Counted from the stretch's first letter, positions 33,201 through 41,266 are shown. The stretch is 43,443 nucleotides of DNA from an uncultured Prevotellaceae bacterium (GCA_947168045.1 CAMVKN010000027.1:1-43443), one strand, 5' to 3'. Notes: generated by a model from the sequence alone, not told the origin. Numbers and translations: made by a program.

Positions 33201-35157
33201 AGCCATGAACAAGCTGGGCACCCGTTCAAACACTGGTGAGGGCGGCGAGGACAACGCCCGCTACCACGAGGAGGTGGACGGCATCAGCCTGAGCAGCAAG
33301 ACCAAGCAGGTAGCCAGCGGTCGGTTCGGCGTGACGGCAGAGTACCTGGTGAACGCTGAGGAGATACAAATCAAGGTGGCACAGGGAGCCAAGCCCGGCG
33401 AAGGCGGACAACTGCCCGGCTTCAAGGTGAACGAGATTATTGCCAAGACGCGCAACGCCATCCCTGGCATCTCGCTCATCTCACCCCCACCCCACCACGA
33501 CATCTACAGCATCGAAGACCTGGCACAGCTCATCTTCGACCTGAAGAACATCAACCCCGAGGCAGCCGTGAGCGTTAAGCTCGTAGCCGAGAGCGGCGTC
33601 GGGACTATCGCCGCAGGCGTTGCCAAGGCCAAGGCCGACCTCATCGTCATCAGCGGCGCCGAAGGTGGCACAGGGGCCAGTCCGGCCAGCTCGATGCGCT
33701 TTGCCGGCATCTCGCCGGAGATTGGGCTCGCTGAGACACAGCAGACGCTTGTCAGGAACGGCTTGCGCAACCAAGTGCGCCTGCAGACCGACGGTCAGCT
33801 GAAGACGGCCAAGGACGTCATCATCATGGCGATGCTGGGCGCCGACGAGTTCGCCTTCGGCACGCTGCCACTGATTGTGCTGGGCTGTGTGATGATGCGC
33901 AAGTGCAACACGAACACATGCCCAATGGGTGTGGCAACACAAGACCCGGAGCTGCGGAAGCACTTCGAGGGGCGGGCCGACTACGTGGTGAACTATTTCA
34001 CCTTCCTGGCTCAGCAGGTGAGGGAGTATCTCGCAGAGATGGGCGTTCACTCGCTGAAGGAGATTATCGGGCGCACAGACCTGATAAAAGCCTCCCCAAG
34101 CCCCTTCAAAGGAGGGGATGTTGAGTTACATAATGTCAATGGTAATTCCGCCTCTTTGGGTAATCAAACATTCCCTCCTTCGGAGGGGCTTGGGGAGGCC
34201 AAATGGGCGACAATTGATTTTTCTCGTTTGCTTCATAAGCCTGAGACAGACAAAGCGCTCTACTGGGATCGCGGTGCATATACAGAGGTTGGTGGCAATC
34301 ATCTCAACAAGCAGATACTCGCAGACTTTTCAGAGCTGATTCAATCTGCTCCCCTCGCCTCCGGGAGAGGGAACGGGGGCGAGGCCTCGTATGCCATCAA
34401 GAACACCGACCGTGCCGTCACAACCATGCTCAGCGGTGTCATTGCCAAGAAGTATGGCGAGAAGGGCCTGCCCGACGGAACAATCAACATCAAGTTCAAG
34501 GGCTCGGCCGGCCAGTCGTTTGGTGCCTTTGCCGTTCACGGACTCAACATCAAGCTTGAGGGCGAGTGTAACGACTACTTCGGCAAGGGGCTTAGCGGCG
34601 GGCGCATCAGCATCCTGCCACCAGCGCGCCGCAGTGAAGACTTCAAAGCCGAGGAGAATATCATTGCCGGCAACACGGGCCTGTATGGTGCCACCTCTGG
34701 CGAGCTGTATATCAACGGCAAGGTGGGTGAGCGATTCGGCGTGCGCAACTCTGGCGCCATCGCCGTCATAGAGGGTGCCGGCGACCACTGCTGCGAATAC
34801 ATGACCGGCGGACGGGTCGTGGTGCTCGGCGAGACGGGGCGCAACTTTGCAGCGGGCATGTCGGGCGGACTGGCCTACGTCTATGACCCCAGACACACAT
34901 TCGACTACTTCTGCAATATGGACATGGTGGAAATCAACCTCGTCGAGGACAGCATCTCCCGCAAGGAGCTCCTGGAGCTTGTCCGCCAGCACTATCTACA
35001 TACTGGATCGGCACTGGCAGGATGGATGCTCGACCACTGGTCGCACGTGGTCGAGGACTTCGTACAGGTGGTCCCCATCGAGTACAAGCGCGTGCTCGAA
35101 GAGGAGAAGATGCGGCGGCTGCACGAAAAGATAGCCGACATACAAAGGGATTATTAA
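30274..35157 (+). CDS. gltB: Glutamate synthase large subunit
   Basis: GltB forms glutamate from glutamine and 2-oxoglutarate with GltD. The protein has 1627 residues against about 1500 usually. A propeptide of 18 residues precedes Cys19 (HDACGVG), the nucleophile of the class II amidotransferase domain (RVLENMEHRGAETRDGTGDG). The central domain, the FMN/2-oxoglutarate domain (KPGEGGQLPGFKV, SPPPHHDIYSIEDL, GAEGGTGASP) and the 3Fe-4S cysteines (CVMMRKCNTNTCPMG, about 1205-1219) are all present, as is the GXGXG-rich C-terminal beta-helix. The extra length is from palindromic elements at about residues 147-208 (two arms), 295-331, 658-719 (two arms), 930-944, 1273-1309 and 1359-1371, all in frame. 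First gene of gltB-gltD-dapF-dapL-glnN. Confidence 0.96.
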   Translation: MTKSKLDGLYQPQYEHDACGVGMVVNIHGGKSHELVDQALRVLENMEHRGAETRDGTGDGAGIMLQIPHEFILLQGIPVPEKGKYGTGLVFLPKEEKAQQAILSMMIEEIEREGLQLMHLRTVPTCPEVLGEAARRVEPAIKQMFVAHPQPLPKGGESGFHQGNVSALDRKLYIIRKRIERRFTELAKLSTPLSNRRGAGGEAAGGEAYICSLSTKNIIYKGMLTSRQLRRYFPDLSNPYMTSGLALVHSRFSTNTFPTWSLAQPFRLLAHNGEINTIRGNRGWMKAREAVLLKGSPSPSQGGDVKLHNSTDLLASSSNQTSPPWEGLGKALSPIIQEGMSDSASLDNVFEFLMMSGMSLPQAMAILVPESFNDKNPISEDLKAFYEYHSILMEPWDGPAALLFSDGRYAGGMLDRNGLRPSRYTITKQGVMVVASEVGVMDFEPGDVVSKGRLQPGKILLVDTQEGKIYYDGEIKEQLAKAHPYRKWLSENRVQLEKLKSGRHVPNSVDHLEQRLAQFGFGQEDIDRTIIPMATTGQEPVAAMGNDTPLAILSERPQVLFNYFRQQFAQVTNPAIDPIREELVMSLTEYIGAVGTRSAEGRLQGKNILTPDASNCKMVRLPQPVLTNTQLDILCNIRYKGFKTKKLEITFSLQPTTHPQPLPRGGEPDYTQAGEALRIALDRLCKDAEEAVDNGYNYIILTDKCNQTPLPSGGAGGGYIPSLLAVSAVHHYLISVGKRVQTALIVESGEIRETMHAALLLGYGASALCPYMVFAVLDDLVKRGKIQEEYATAESNYIKAVDKGLKKIMSKMGISTIRSYRGAKIFESIGLGEDLLRRYFGTEVSTIGGIGLKEIARDQIRLSLTASLANQGQFSWRKDGIKHAWNPETIAKLQLACRKGDYELFKEWSKAVDEKESPIFLRDFLTFKKASTPLSTRKGAGGEAEVEPVESIVKHFVTGAMSFGALSIEAHEALALAMNKLGTRSNTGEGGEDNARYHEEVDGISLSSKTKQVASGRFGVTAEYLVNAEEIQIKVAQGAKPGEGGQLPGFKVNEIIAKTRNAIPGISLISPPPHHDIYSIEDLAQLIFDLKNINPEAAVSVKLVAESGVGTIAAGVAKAKADLIVISGAEGGTGASPASSMRFAGISPEIGLAETQQTLVRNGLRNQVRLQTDGQLKTAKDVIIMAMLGADEFAFGTLPLIVLGCVMMRKCNTNTCPMGVATQDPELRKHFEGRADYVVNYFTFLAQQVREYLAEMGVHSLKEIIGRTDLIKASPSPFKGGDVELHNVNGNSASLGNQTFPPSEGLGEAKWATIDFSRLLHKPETDKALYWDRGAYTEVGGNHLNKQILADFSELIQSAPLASGRGNGGEASYAIKNTDRAVTTMLSGVIAKKYGEKGLPDGTINIKFKGSAGQSFGAFAVHGLNIKLEGECNDYFGKGLSGGRISILPPARRSEDFKAEENIIAGNTGLYGATSGELYINGKVGERFGVRNSGAIAVIEGAGDHCCEYMTGGRVVVLGETGRNFAAGMSGGLAYVYDPRHTFDYFCNMDMVEINLVEDSISRKELLELVRQHYLHTGSALAGWMLDHWSHVVEDFVQVVPIEYKRVLEEEKMRRLHEKIADIQRDY
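30713..30897 (+). repeat. Two inverted arms flanking a native gltB segment (first site)
   Basis: The left arm at 30713-30750 (CCCACCCCCAGCCCCTCC core) and the right arm at 30844-30897 (CCTCTCCAATCGGAGAGG core, with a short extra GGGGGTGAGGCT copy) surround codons for SALDRKLYIIRKRIERRF, which is a normal part of GltB. The arms are read as HPQPLPKGGE and TPLSNRRGAGGEA. Confidence 0.8.
31156..31266 (+). repeat. Palindromic element (36-codon type), gltB copy 1
   Basis: Arms GGCTCCCCAAGCCCCTCCC and the complement GGGAGGGGCTTGGGAAGGCT enclose a spacer starting GATGTTAAGTTACA and ending TAATCAGACA. It is read as 36 residues (SPSPSQGGDV … NQTSPPWEGLGKA). Confidence 0.9.
32246..32430 (+). repeat. 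Two inverted arms flanking a native gltB segment (second site)
   Basis: The arm at 32246-32276 (ACCCACCCCCAACCCCTCCC) and the inverted arm at 32394-32430 (CTCCCCTCCCCTCGGGAGGG) enclose codons for ALDRLCKDAEEAVDNGYNYI, a conserved part of GltB. They are read as HPQPLPRGGE and QTPLPSGGAGGG. Confidence 0.8.
33062..33104 (+). repeat. Single arm in gltB
   Basis: ACTCCCCTCTCCACTCGGAA followed by GGGGGCCGGGGGTGAGGCT, read as STPLSTRKGAGGEA before the conserved VEPVESIVKHFVTGAMSFGA. Confidence 0.75.
34090..34200 (+). repeat. Palindromic element (36-codon type), gltB copy 2
   Basis: Same arms as copy 1 with a spacer starting GATGTTGAGTTACA and ending TAATCAAACA. It is read as 36 residues (SPSPFKGGDV … NQTFPPSEGLGEA) after the conserved LKEIIGRTDL of GltB. 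Confidence 0.9.
34348..34386 (+). repeat. Single arm in gltB
   Basis: GCTCCCCTCGCCTCCGGGAG followed by AGGGAACGGGGGCGAGGCC, read as APLASGRGNGGEA. Confidence 0.7.
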
Positions 35158-35297
35158 AAGCCTCACCCACGGTCCCTCTCCGATTGGAGAGGGGAGTGAA
35201 TAGATGAAGCAATAAAAAAGATAGAAATGGAAAAAGACTCAATGAATAAAGTGATTACTCCCCTCTCCACTCGTAGAGGGGGCGGAGGTGAGGCTTC
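35158..35297 (+). repeat. Inverted arms around the gltB stop and gltD start
   Basis: The left arm at 35158-35204 (GCCTCACCCACGGTCCCTCT…) starts right after the gltB stop. The inverted right arm at 35255-35297 (ACTCCCCTCTCCACTCGTAG…) is inside gltD. The gltD start codon (35227) lies between them, so it would be in the loop of a long hairpin in the mRNA. Confidence 0.8.
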
Positions 35298-36663
35298 TTT
35301 TCTCACCATACACCGCCAGGAGGCGGGCTACCGTCCGATTCACGACAGAATCCATGACTTTGGCGAGGTGGAACAGACACTCAACACACACCAGCGACGC
35401 GAACAGGCCTCACGCTGCATGGACTGTGGCGTTCCTTTCTGCCACTGGGCTTGTCCACTGGGCAACAAGGCACCCGAATGGAACAGCGCATTATGCAAAG
35501 GCGACTGGGAGCTGGCCTTTCGGCTGCTGACAAGCACCAACCCCTTCCCCGAGTTCACGGGCCGCATCTGTCCGGCACTGTGCGAGAAGGCCTGTGTGCT
35601 GAACCGCTTCAACCATGAGCCGACAACCAACCGCGAGGACGAGTGCGCCATCATTGAGGCCGCTTTCCGTGAAAGGTACATTCAGCCGAGGACTGACATC
35701 GTGCGCAACGGAAAGAAGGTGGCTGTCATCGGTGCAGGGCCTGCCGGACTGGCTGCTGCCAATGCACTCAACCAGATGGGTTACACGATAACCGTCTACG
35801 AGAAGAATGAGGCCGCCGGTGGCTTGCTCCGCTATGGCATCCCTAACTTCAAGCTGAACAAGGCCATCATTGACCGTCGCATAGCGCTGATGGAGCAGGA
35901 GGGCATCGCGTTTAATTATAATGCAAACTCTACACTCTACACTCTACACTCAACACTTAAAGACTATGATGCTGTCGTCCTGGCCACCGGCACACCCACC
36001 GCCCGCGACCTGAAGGCCCCTGGGCGCGAGCTGAAGGGTGTCCACTTCGCCCTCGAACTGCTCTCGCAGCAGAACCGCGTGCTGGCAGGCATGGAGTTTA
36101 CAAAGGATGAGCGCATCACCGCCAAGGGTAAGGATGTGCTGGTGATAGGTGGTGGCGACACGGGGTCTGACTGTATCGGTACGGCTCACCGCCAGGGCTG
36201 CCGCAGTGTGACGCAGATAGAGATTATGCCCAAGCCCGTGGAAGGACCCGACGACCCGCAGAACCCCTGGCCCAACTGGCCGCGCACACTCAAGACGACC
36301 TCAAGCCACGAGGAGGGCTGCATCCGCCGGTGGAACATCAACACACTTGAATTTGTCGGCGAGAACGGCAGACTCACGGGGGTCAAGGTGCAGGAAATAG
36401 ACTGGAAGCCAGCCGTCGTGCCCGCAGGTTCTCCGGCGGGTTCCCCGCCCCCTCGCCCGCTGATGGTCGCCAAGGGCGAGCCCTTCGTCATCAAGGCCGA
36501 GCTCTGCCTGCTGGCCATGGGTTTCCTCAAACCCGAGCACCCCGAATACCCGGAGAATGTCTTCGTCTGCGGCGATGCACAGAACGGCGCCTCGCTCGTG
36601 GTCCGCGCCATGGCCAGCGGCATAGACACCGCCCGTAAGGTCCATGCCTTCCTGTCAAGATAA
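35227..36663 (+). CDS. gltD: Glutamate synthase small subunit
   Basis: GltD passes electrons from NAD(P)H through FAD and iron-sulfur clusters to GltB. The protein has 478 residues. Near the N-terminus a palindromic arm adds TPLSTRRGGGGEA, after which the normal sequence starts (FLTIHRQEAGYRPIHDR). Cluster cysteines are in CMDCGVPFCHWACPLGN and CPALCEKACVL; the FAD site is VAVIGAGPAGLAAANAL and the NAD(P)H site VLVIGGGDTGSDCIG. Around residues 233-246, NANSTLYTLHSTL comes from a heptamer array in a loop region where other GltD proteins have ordinary sequence. ATG 35227 is used; ATG 35242 is possible. It follows gltB by 69 bases. Confidence 0.94.
   Translation: MEKDSMNKVITPLSTRRGGGGEASFLTIHRQEAGYRPIHDRIHDFGEVEQTLNTHQRREQASRCMDCGVPFCHWACPLGNKAPEWNSALCKGDWELAFRLLTSTNPFPEFTGRICPALCEKACVLNRFNHEPTTNREDECAIIEAAFRERYIQPRTDIVRNGKKVAVIGAGPAGLAAANALNQMGYTITVYEKNEAAGGLLRYGIPNFKLNKAIIDRRIALMEQEGIAFNYNANSTLYTLHSTLKDYDAVVLATGTPTARDLKAPGRELKGVHFALELLSQQNRVLAGMEFTKDERITAKGKDVLVIGGGDTGSDCIGTAHRQGCRSVTQIEIMPKPVEGPDDPQNPWPNWPRTLKTTSSHEEGCIRRWNINTLEFVGENGRLTGVKVQEIDWKPAVVPAGSPAGSPPPRPLMVAKGEPFVIKAELCLLAMGFLKPEHPEYPENVFVCGDAQNGASLVVRAMASGIDTARKVHAFLSR
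35925..35962 (+). repeat. Heptamer array inside gltD
   Basis: Units ACTCTAC, ACTCTAC, ACTCTAC, ACTCAAC, ACTTAAA in a row. It is the same 7-base spacing as the other arrays but a different unit, and has no inverted partner nearby. Confidence 0.75.
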
Positions 36664-36689
36664 CGTCATAGGGAAATAACGATTGAAAG

Positions 36690-37658
36690 ATGACAAAGAT
36701 ACCCTTCACCAAGATGCACGGCTGCGGCAACGACTATATCTACGTCAATGCCATGCAGCATCACATTGCCGACCCAGCGGCGGCCGCGCTGAAATGGAGC
36801 GCCCCCCACAAGAGCATCGGTTCTGACGGCCTCGTGCTCATCGACCGCAGTCCCGTACCCGAGGCCGACTTCTCCATGCGCATCTTCAACGCCGATGGTT
36901 CAGAGGCCATGATGTGCGGCAACGCCAGCCGCTGCATCGGCAAGTACCTCTATGAGAAGGGCCTGACGGACAAGACTGAAATCCGCCTGCTGACCCTCTC
37001 AGGCATCAAGACGCTGCTGCTGCATGTTGCGCAATCGCGCCCCTCTCACGGAAATGACGCGCAGCCGTCCCCCTCCCATCAAGGGGAGGGGTCGGGGGTG
37101 GGGTCTGTAACTTCTGTCACCGTCGACATGGGAGAGCCGTCTTTGGAAGACGAGTCACTTTTTCTGCCCAATCAGGGACTGAATAAGGGCTTCTTCGTCT
37201 CCATGGGCAACCCACATTACGTCATCTTCACCGACGACATCGACCAGGTGGGCGAGATGGGACGCATCCTTGAGCATCATCCCGCCTTCCCACAGCGCTG
37301 TAACATTGAGTTCGCGCATATTGAAGATACTGACCCCACCCCTGCCCCCTCCCCTACAAGGGAGGGGAACGGCTGCGCAAACATCACTAACAGCGGCTGC
37401 GCAAACATCACTAACAGCGGCTGCACAACCATCCGAGCCCGGGTCTGGGAGCGCGGCAGCGGCATCACCCAGGCTTGTGGCACCGGTGCCTGCGCCACCG
37501 CCGTCGCCGCCTGTCTTACCGGTCGTGCCAGCCGTCAGAGCGACATCGTCATGGATGGCGGCACGCTCCACATCGAGTGGCACGAGAGCAATAACCACGT
37601 CTATTTGTCCGGACCTGCCGAGTTTGTATTCGACGGGGAGGTCGAAATGCCGATATAA
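36690..37658 (+). CDS. dapF: Diaminopimelate epimerase
   Basis: DapF interconverts LL- and meso-diaminopimelate for lysine and peptidoglycan. The protein has 322 residues against about 270 usually. It begins [18 protein letters not shown]; the two catalytic cysteines are Cys76 (MMCGNASR) and Cys263 (ACGTGACA after WERGSGITQ). The extra ~45 residues are an arm at about 127-140 ([14 protein letters not shown]), an arm at about 215-226 ([13 protein letters not shown]) and a tandem duplication at about 227-246 (GCANITNS twice). All lie between conserved blocks, so activity may be kept. It follows gltD by 26 bases; dapL follows by 24. Confidence 0.93.
   Translation: MTKIPFTKMHGCGNDYIYVNAMQHHIADPAAAALKWSAPHKSIGSDGLVLIDRSPVPEADFSMRIFNADGSEAMMCGNASRCIGKYLYEKGLTDKTEIRLLTLSGIKTLLLHVAQSRPSHGNDAQPSPSHQGEGSGVGSVTSVTVDMGEPSLEDESLFLPNQGLNKGFFVSMGNPHYVIFTDDIDQVGEMGRILEHHPAFPQRCNIEFAHIEDTDPTPAPSPTREGNGCANITNSGCANITNSGCTTIRARVWERGSGITQACGTGACATAVAACLTGRASRQSDIVMDGGTLHIEWHESNNHVYLSGPAEFVFDGEVEMPI
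37068..37108 (+). repeat. Palindromic arm in dapF (first)
   Basis: CCCCCTCCCATCAAGGGGAG followed by GGGTCGGGGGTGGGGTCTG, in frame. Confidence 0.75.
37333..37427 (+). repeat. Palindromic arm plus 24-base tandem duplication in dapF
   Basis: The arm at 37333-37365 (ACCCCACCCCTGCCCCCTCC…) is followed by two exact 24-base copies (37370-37393 and 37394-37417, starting CGGCTGCGCAAACATC) and a partial third. Because 24 is a multiple of three, the frame is kept. Confidence 0.85.
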
Positions 37659-37680
37659 CGAGATAACGATATAACGAAAA
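37654..37680 (+). repeat. ATAACGA repeats between dapF and dapL
   Basis: Three ATAACGA copies occur at the dapF stop codon and just before the dapL start. A single related copy (ATAACGATT) lies between gltD and dapF. Confidence 0.6.
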
Positions 37681-37682
37681 AA

Positions 37683-38921
37683 ATGGCTTTAGTAAACATC
37701 CACTTCCTGAACCTGCAGCAGAACTACCTGTTTGCCGACATTGCCAAGAAGGTCAATGCCTTCAAGGTGATGCACCCCAAGACCGACGTCATAAGCCTCG
37801 GCATCGGCGACGTCACCCAGCCGCTCTGTCCCGCCGTCGTCGAGGCCATGCACAAGGCCGTTGACGAGATGGGCACCGCCGACGGCTTCAGGGGCTACGG
37901 CCCTGAACAGGGCTACAACTTCCTGCGCGAAGCCATCCTGAAGAACGACTTCGCCCCCCGTGGCGTGCGCCTCAGCATCGACGAGGTCTTTATCAACGAC
38001 GGGGCAAAGAGCGACACCGGCAACTTTCAGGAGCTGCTCCACTGGGACAACTTCATCGGTGTCACCGACCCCATCTATCCTGTCTACATCGACTCGAATG
38101 TGATGATTGGCCGCTGTGGCACCTACCGCGACGGCCGCTGGACCAACGTGCGCTATATGCCCACCACGGCCGAGAACGGCTTTGTGCCCGACTTGCCCAA
38201 AGGCCGCCCCGTGGATGTCATCTACCTCTGCTTTCCCAATAACCCGACGGGTACGGTCATCAGCAAGCAGGAGCTGCGCAAGTGGGTGAACTATGCCCTG
38301 AAGAACGATGCCCTCATCCTCTTCGATGCGGCCTACCAGGCCTACATCCGCGACCCGGAGATTCCACACAGCATCTACGAGATTCGCGGGGCACGCAAGT
38401 GTGCCGTCGAGTTCCGCTCGTTCTCAAAGACCGCCGGCTTCACGGGGGTGCGCTGTGGCTACACCATCGTGCCACACGAGGTCAGCGTGGCCACCTTCGA
38501 GGGCGAGCGCATCCCGCTCAACCAGCTCTGGCTCCGCCGCCAGTGCACCAAGTTCAACGGCACCAGCTACATCTCACAGCGCGCCGCCGAGGCCATCTAC
38601 TCGCCCGAAGGCAAGAAGCAGGTGCAGCAGACCGTAGACTACTACATGCAGAACGCTGCCCGGATGCTCAGTGTGCTCAGAGCTGCGGGCTTCGAGGTCT
38701 ACGGCGGCGAGCACGCACCCTACATCTGGATGCGCACCCCCGACGGCACTACCTCGTGGCAGTTCTTCGAGCAACTGCTCTATGGCGCCCATGTGGTCTG
38801 TACCCCCGGCGTTGGCTTCGGGCCCAGTGGCGAGGGGTATGTCCGCTTCACCGCCTTCGGCAGTCACGAACAGACGGAAGAAGCTCTCAAACGTATAGAG
38901 AAATGGAAGAACCAACACTAA
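37683..38921 (+). CDS. dapL: LL-diaminopimelate aminotransferase
   Basis: DapL converts tetrahydrodipicolinate directly to LL-diaminopimelate with glutamate as amino donor, bypassing succinylated or acetylated intermediates. The protein has 412 residues, the usual length. Class I/II PLP aminotransferase features are ISLGIGDVTQPLCP near the N-terminus, CFPNNPTGTV, and the lysine motif SFSKTAGFTGVRCGY. It supplies the substrate of DapF, encoded just upstream, and uses the glutamate produced by gltBD in the same operon. No repeat elements are found in it. Confidence 0.95.
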   Translation: MALVNIHFLNLQQNYLFADIAKKVNAFKVMHPKTDVISLGIGDVTQPLCPAVVEAMHKAVDEMGTADGFRGYGPEQGYNFLREAILKNDFAPRGVRLSIDEVFINDGAKSDTGNFQELLHWDNFIGVTDPIYPVYIDSNVMIGRCGTYRDGRWTNVRYMPTTAENGFVPDLPKGRPVDVIYLCFPNNPTGTVISKQELRKWVNYALKNDALILFDAAYQAYIRDPEIPHSIYEIRGARKCAVEFRSFSKTAGFTGVRCGYTIVPHEVSVATFEGERIPLNQLWLRRQCTKFNGTSYISQRAAEAIYSPEGKKQVQQTVDYYMQNAARMLSVLRAAGFEVYGGEHAPYIWMRTPDGTTSWQFFEQLLYGAHVVCTPGVGFGPSGEGYVRFTAFGSHEQTEEALKRIEKWKNQH

Positions 38922-38943
38922 CAAACAAAAAAGCAACACGATT

Positions 38944-41214
38944 ATGGAAACATTGAGATTTCAGGTTGTCGGCGAAGCTTTCAGAAAGAAGCCGCTTGAC
39001 GTAAAAACACCCAGTGAGAGACCCGCGAAGTATTTCGGCAAAAAGGTCTTCAACCGCGAGAAGATGTACAAGTACCTGCCCAAGGACGTGTATGAGAAGA
39101 TGTGTGACGTGATGGACCACTCAGGCGCTGCACGCTCGCAAGGCGAGAACGGCACACGGCTCGACCGCGACATCGCCGACGCCGTGGCCGCCGGCATGAA
39201 GCAGTGGGCCACGGAGAACGGCGTGACACACTACACACACTGGTTTCAGCCGCTGACCGAGGGCACCGCCGAGAAGCACGACTCGTTTATCGAGCACGAC
39301 GGCAAGGGCGGCATGATTGAGGAGTTCACCGGCAAGCTACTCGTACAGCAGGAGCCCGACGCCTCGTCGTTCCCCAGCGGTGGCATACGCAGCACCTTCG
39401 AGGCCCGCGGCTACTCAGCCTGGGACCCCACATCGCCCGTCTTCATCATCGATGACACGCTCTGCATCCCCACAATATTTATATCCTACACGGGCGAAGC
39501 ACTCGACTACAAGGCTCCGCTGCTGCGTGCGCTACACGCCGTCAACGTGGCCGCCACCGATGTGTGTCACTACTTCGACCCTACAGTCAAGAAGGTGACG
39601 AGCAACCTCGGCTGGGAGCAGGAGTACTTCCTCGTTGACGAGGGACTATACTCAGCCCGTCCCGACCTGCTGCTGACGGGACGCACCCTGATGGGACACG
39701 ACTCGGCGAAGAACCAGCAGATGGACGACCACTACTTTGGCGCCATCCCCGAGCGCGTCGCTGCTTTTATGCGCGAGCTTGAAATCGTCGCCCTCGAGCT
39801 GGGCATCCCTTGCAAGACACGCCACAACGAGGTGGCCCCCAACCAGTTTGAGCTGGCCCCCATCTACGAGGAGACCAACCTGGCCGTGGACCACAACATG
39901 CTGCTGATGTCGGTCATGAAGCGCATAGCCCGCAAACACGGCTTCCGTGTGTTGCTCCACGAGAAGCCCTTCGCTGGCATCAATGGCTCAGGCAAGCACA
40001 ACAACTGGAGCCTCTCCACCGACAACGGCGTGCTGCTCCATGCCCCAGGCAAGACGGCTGAACAGAATTTGCGCTTCGCCACCTTCATCGTAGAGACGCT
40101 GATGGGTGTGTGGCGTCACAACGGACTGCTGAAGGCCAGCATCATGAGTGCCACCAATGCGCACCGTCTGGGTGCCAACGAGGCACCGCCAGCCATCATC
40201 AGTTCGTTCCTCGGCAAGCAGGTCAGCGAGCTGCTCGACCACATCGAGAAGGCTGACGTGCAAGACATCCTCGCCATGGCCGGCAAGCAAGGCATGAAGA
40301 TGGACATACCCGAGATTCCGGAGCTGTTCATCGACAACACCGACCGCAACCGCACGTCGCCCTTCGCGTTTACCGGCAACCGTTTCGAGTTCCGCGCCGT
40401 GGGTAGCGAGGCCAACTGCGCCTCAGCCATGATTGCCCTCAACAGCGCCGTCGCCGAAGCGCTCGTGTCGTTCAAGAAACGTGTGGACGACCATGTCAAG
40501 GAAATCGCCTCCGACCCGTTGTTCGCCCCACAGGCTGACGGTACACCATCGGCTCACAACCCTGTGATGCACGCCATCATCGACGTGCTGCGCGAGGACA
40601 TCAAGGCTTGCAAGCCTATCCGCTTCGACGGCAACGGCTACAGCGACGAATGGGTAGAGGAGGCAGCCAGGCGCGGACTGGATGTGGAGAAATCGTGCCC
40701 GAGAATCTTCGAGCGCTATCTCGACGATGCCAGCATCCAGATGTTCGAGAGCCTGGGCGTGATGAACCGCAAGGAGCTGATGGCCCGCAACGAGGTGAAG
40801 TGGGAGACTTATACGAAGAAGATTCAGATTGAGGCCCGCGTACTGGGCGACCTCTCGATGAACCACATCATCCCCGTGGCCACCCGCTACCAGACACAAC
40901 TGCTGAAGAACGTCAACTACATGGCCGAGGTGTTTGCCGCTGACAAGGCTGAGAAGCTGTCGGCACGCAACATGAAGCTCATTGAGGAGATTGCCCAGCA
41001 CACCTCAGCTATAGAGAAAGGGGTAGAGGAGTTGGTCAACGCACGCAAGCTGGCCAACAAAATCAGCGACGAGCACCAGAAGGCTATTGCCTATCACGAC
41101 ACGGTAGAGCCGAAGCTCGACACCATCCGCTACCAGATTGACAAGCTGGAACTGATTGTTGACGACTCGCTCTGGCCACTGCCGAAGTACCGCGAGCTGC
41201 TGTTCATCAGATAA
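38944..41214 (+). CDS. glnN: Glutamine synthetase type III
   Basis: GSIII makes glutamine from glutamate and ammonium with ATP. The protein has 756 residues, in the range of the type III family (about 700-730 or more) and much larger than type I enzymes. Recognisable blocks are KYFGKKVFNREKMYKYLPKD near the N-terminus, GLYSARPDLLLTGRTL, KPFAGINGSGKHNNWSLSTD (ammonia/glutamate site), and NRTSPFAFTGNRFEFRAVGS. The C-terminal extension is helical. It closes the operon gltB-gltD-dapF-dapL-glnN, giving a full GS-GOGAT cycle. A terminator follows at 41234-41265. There are no repeat insertions. Confidence 0.96.
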   Translation: METLRFQVVGEAFRKKPLDVKTPSERPAKYFGKKVFNREKMYKYLPKDVYEKMCDVMDHSGAARSQGENGTRLDRDIADAVAAGMKQWATENGVTHYTHWFQPLTEGTAEKHDSFIEHDGKGGMIEEFTGKLLVQQEPDASSFPSGGIRSTFEARGYSAWDPTSPVFIIDDTLCIPTIFISYTGEALDYKAPLLRALHAVNVAATDVCHYFDPTVKKVTSNLGWEQEYFLVDEGLYSARPDLLLTGRTLMGHDSAKNQQMDDHYFGAIPERVAAFMRELEIVALELGIPCKTRHNEVAPNQFELAPIYEETNLAVDHNMLLMSVMKRIARKHGFRVLLHEKPFAGINGSGKHNNWSLSTDNGVLLHAPGKTAEQNLRFATFIVETLMGVWRHNGLLKASIMSATNAHRLGANEAPPAIISSFLGKQVSELLDHIEKADVQDILAMAGKQGMKMDIPEIPELFIDNTDRNRTSPFAFTGNRFEFRAVGSEANCASAMIALNSAVAEALVSFKKRVDDHVKEIASDPLFAPQADGTPSAHNPVMHAIIDVLREDIKACKPIRFDGNGYSDEWVEEAARRGLDVEKSCPRIFERYLDDASIQMFESLGVMNRKELMARNEVKWETYTKKIQIEARVLGDLSMNHIIPVATRYQTQLLKNVNYMAEVFAADKAEKLSARNMKLIEEIAQHTSAIEKGVEELVNARKLANKISDEHQKAIAYHDTVEPKLDTIRYQIDKLELIVDDSLWPLPKYRELLFIR

Positions 41215-41233
41215 CAGCAAAGCATGTATCCAT

Positions 41234-41266
41234 AAGGGCCCGGAAACACAGGTTTTCGGGCCCTTT
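41234..41266 (+). terminator. Terminator of the gltB-glnN operon
   Basis: AAGGGCCCG (41234-41242) pairs with CGGGCCCTT (41257-41265), ending in TTT, 20 bases after the glnN stop. Confidence 0.85.

Noticed and set aside
20401..37108. Group II intron, intein or CRISPR explanation for the G/C-rich insertions
   Set aside because: They are too short (about 35-120 bases), keep the reading frame, have no splice or self-splicing motifs, and are not evenly spaced identical repeats with unique spacers.
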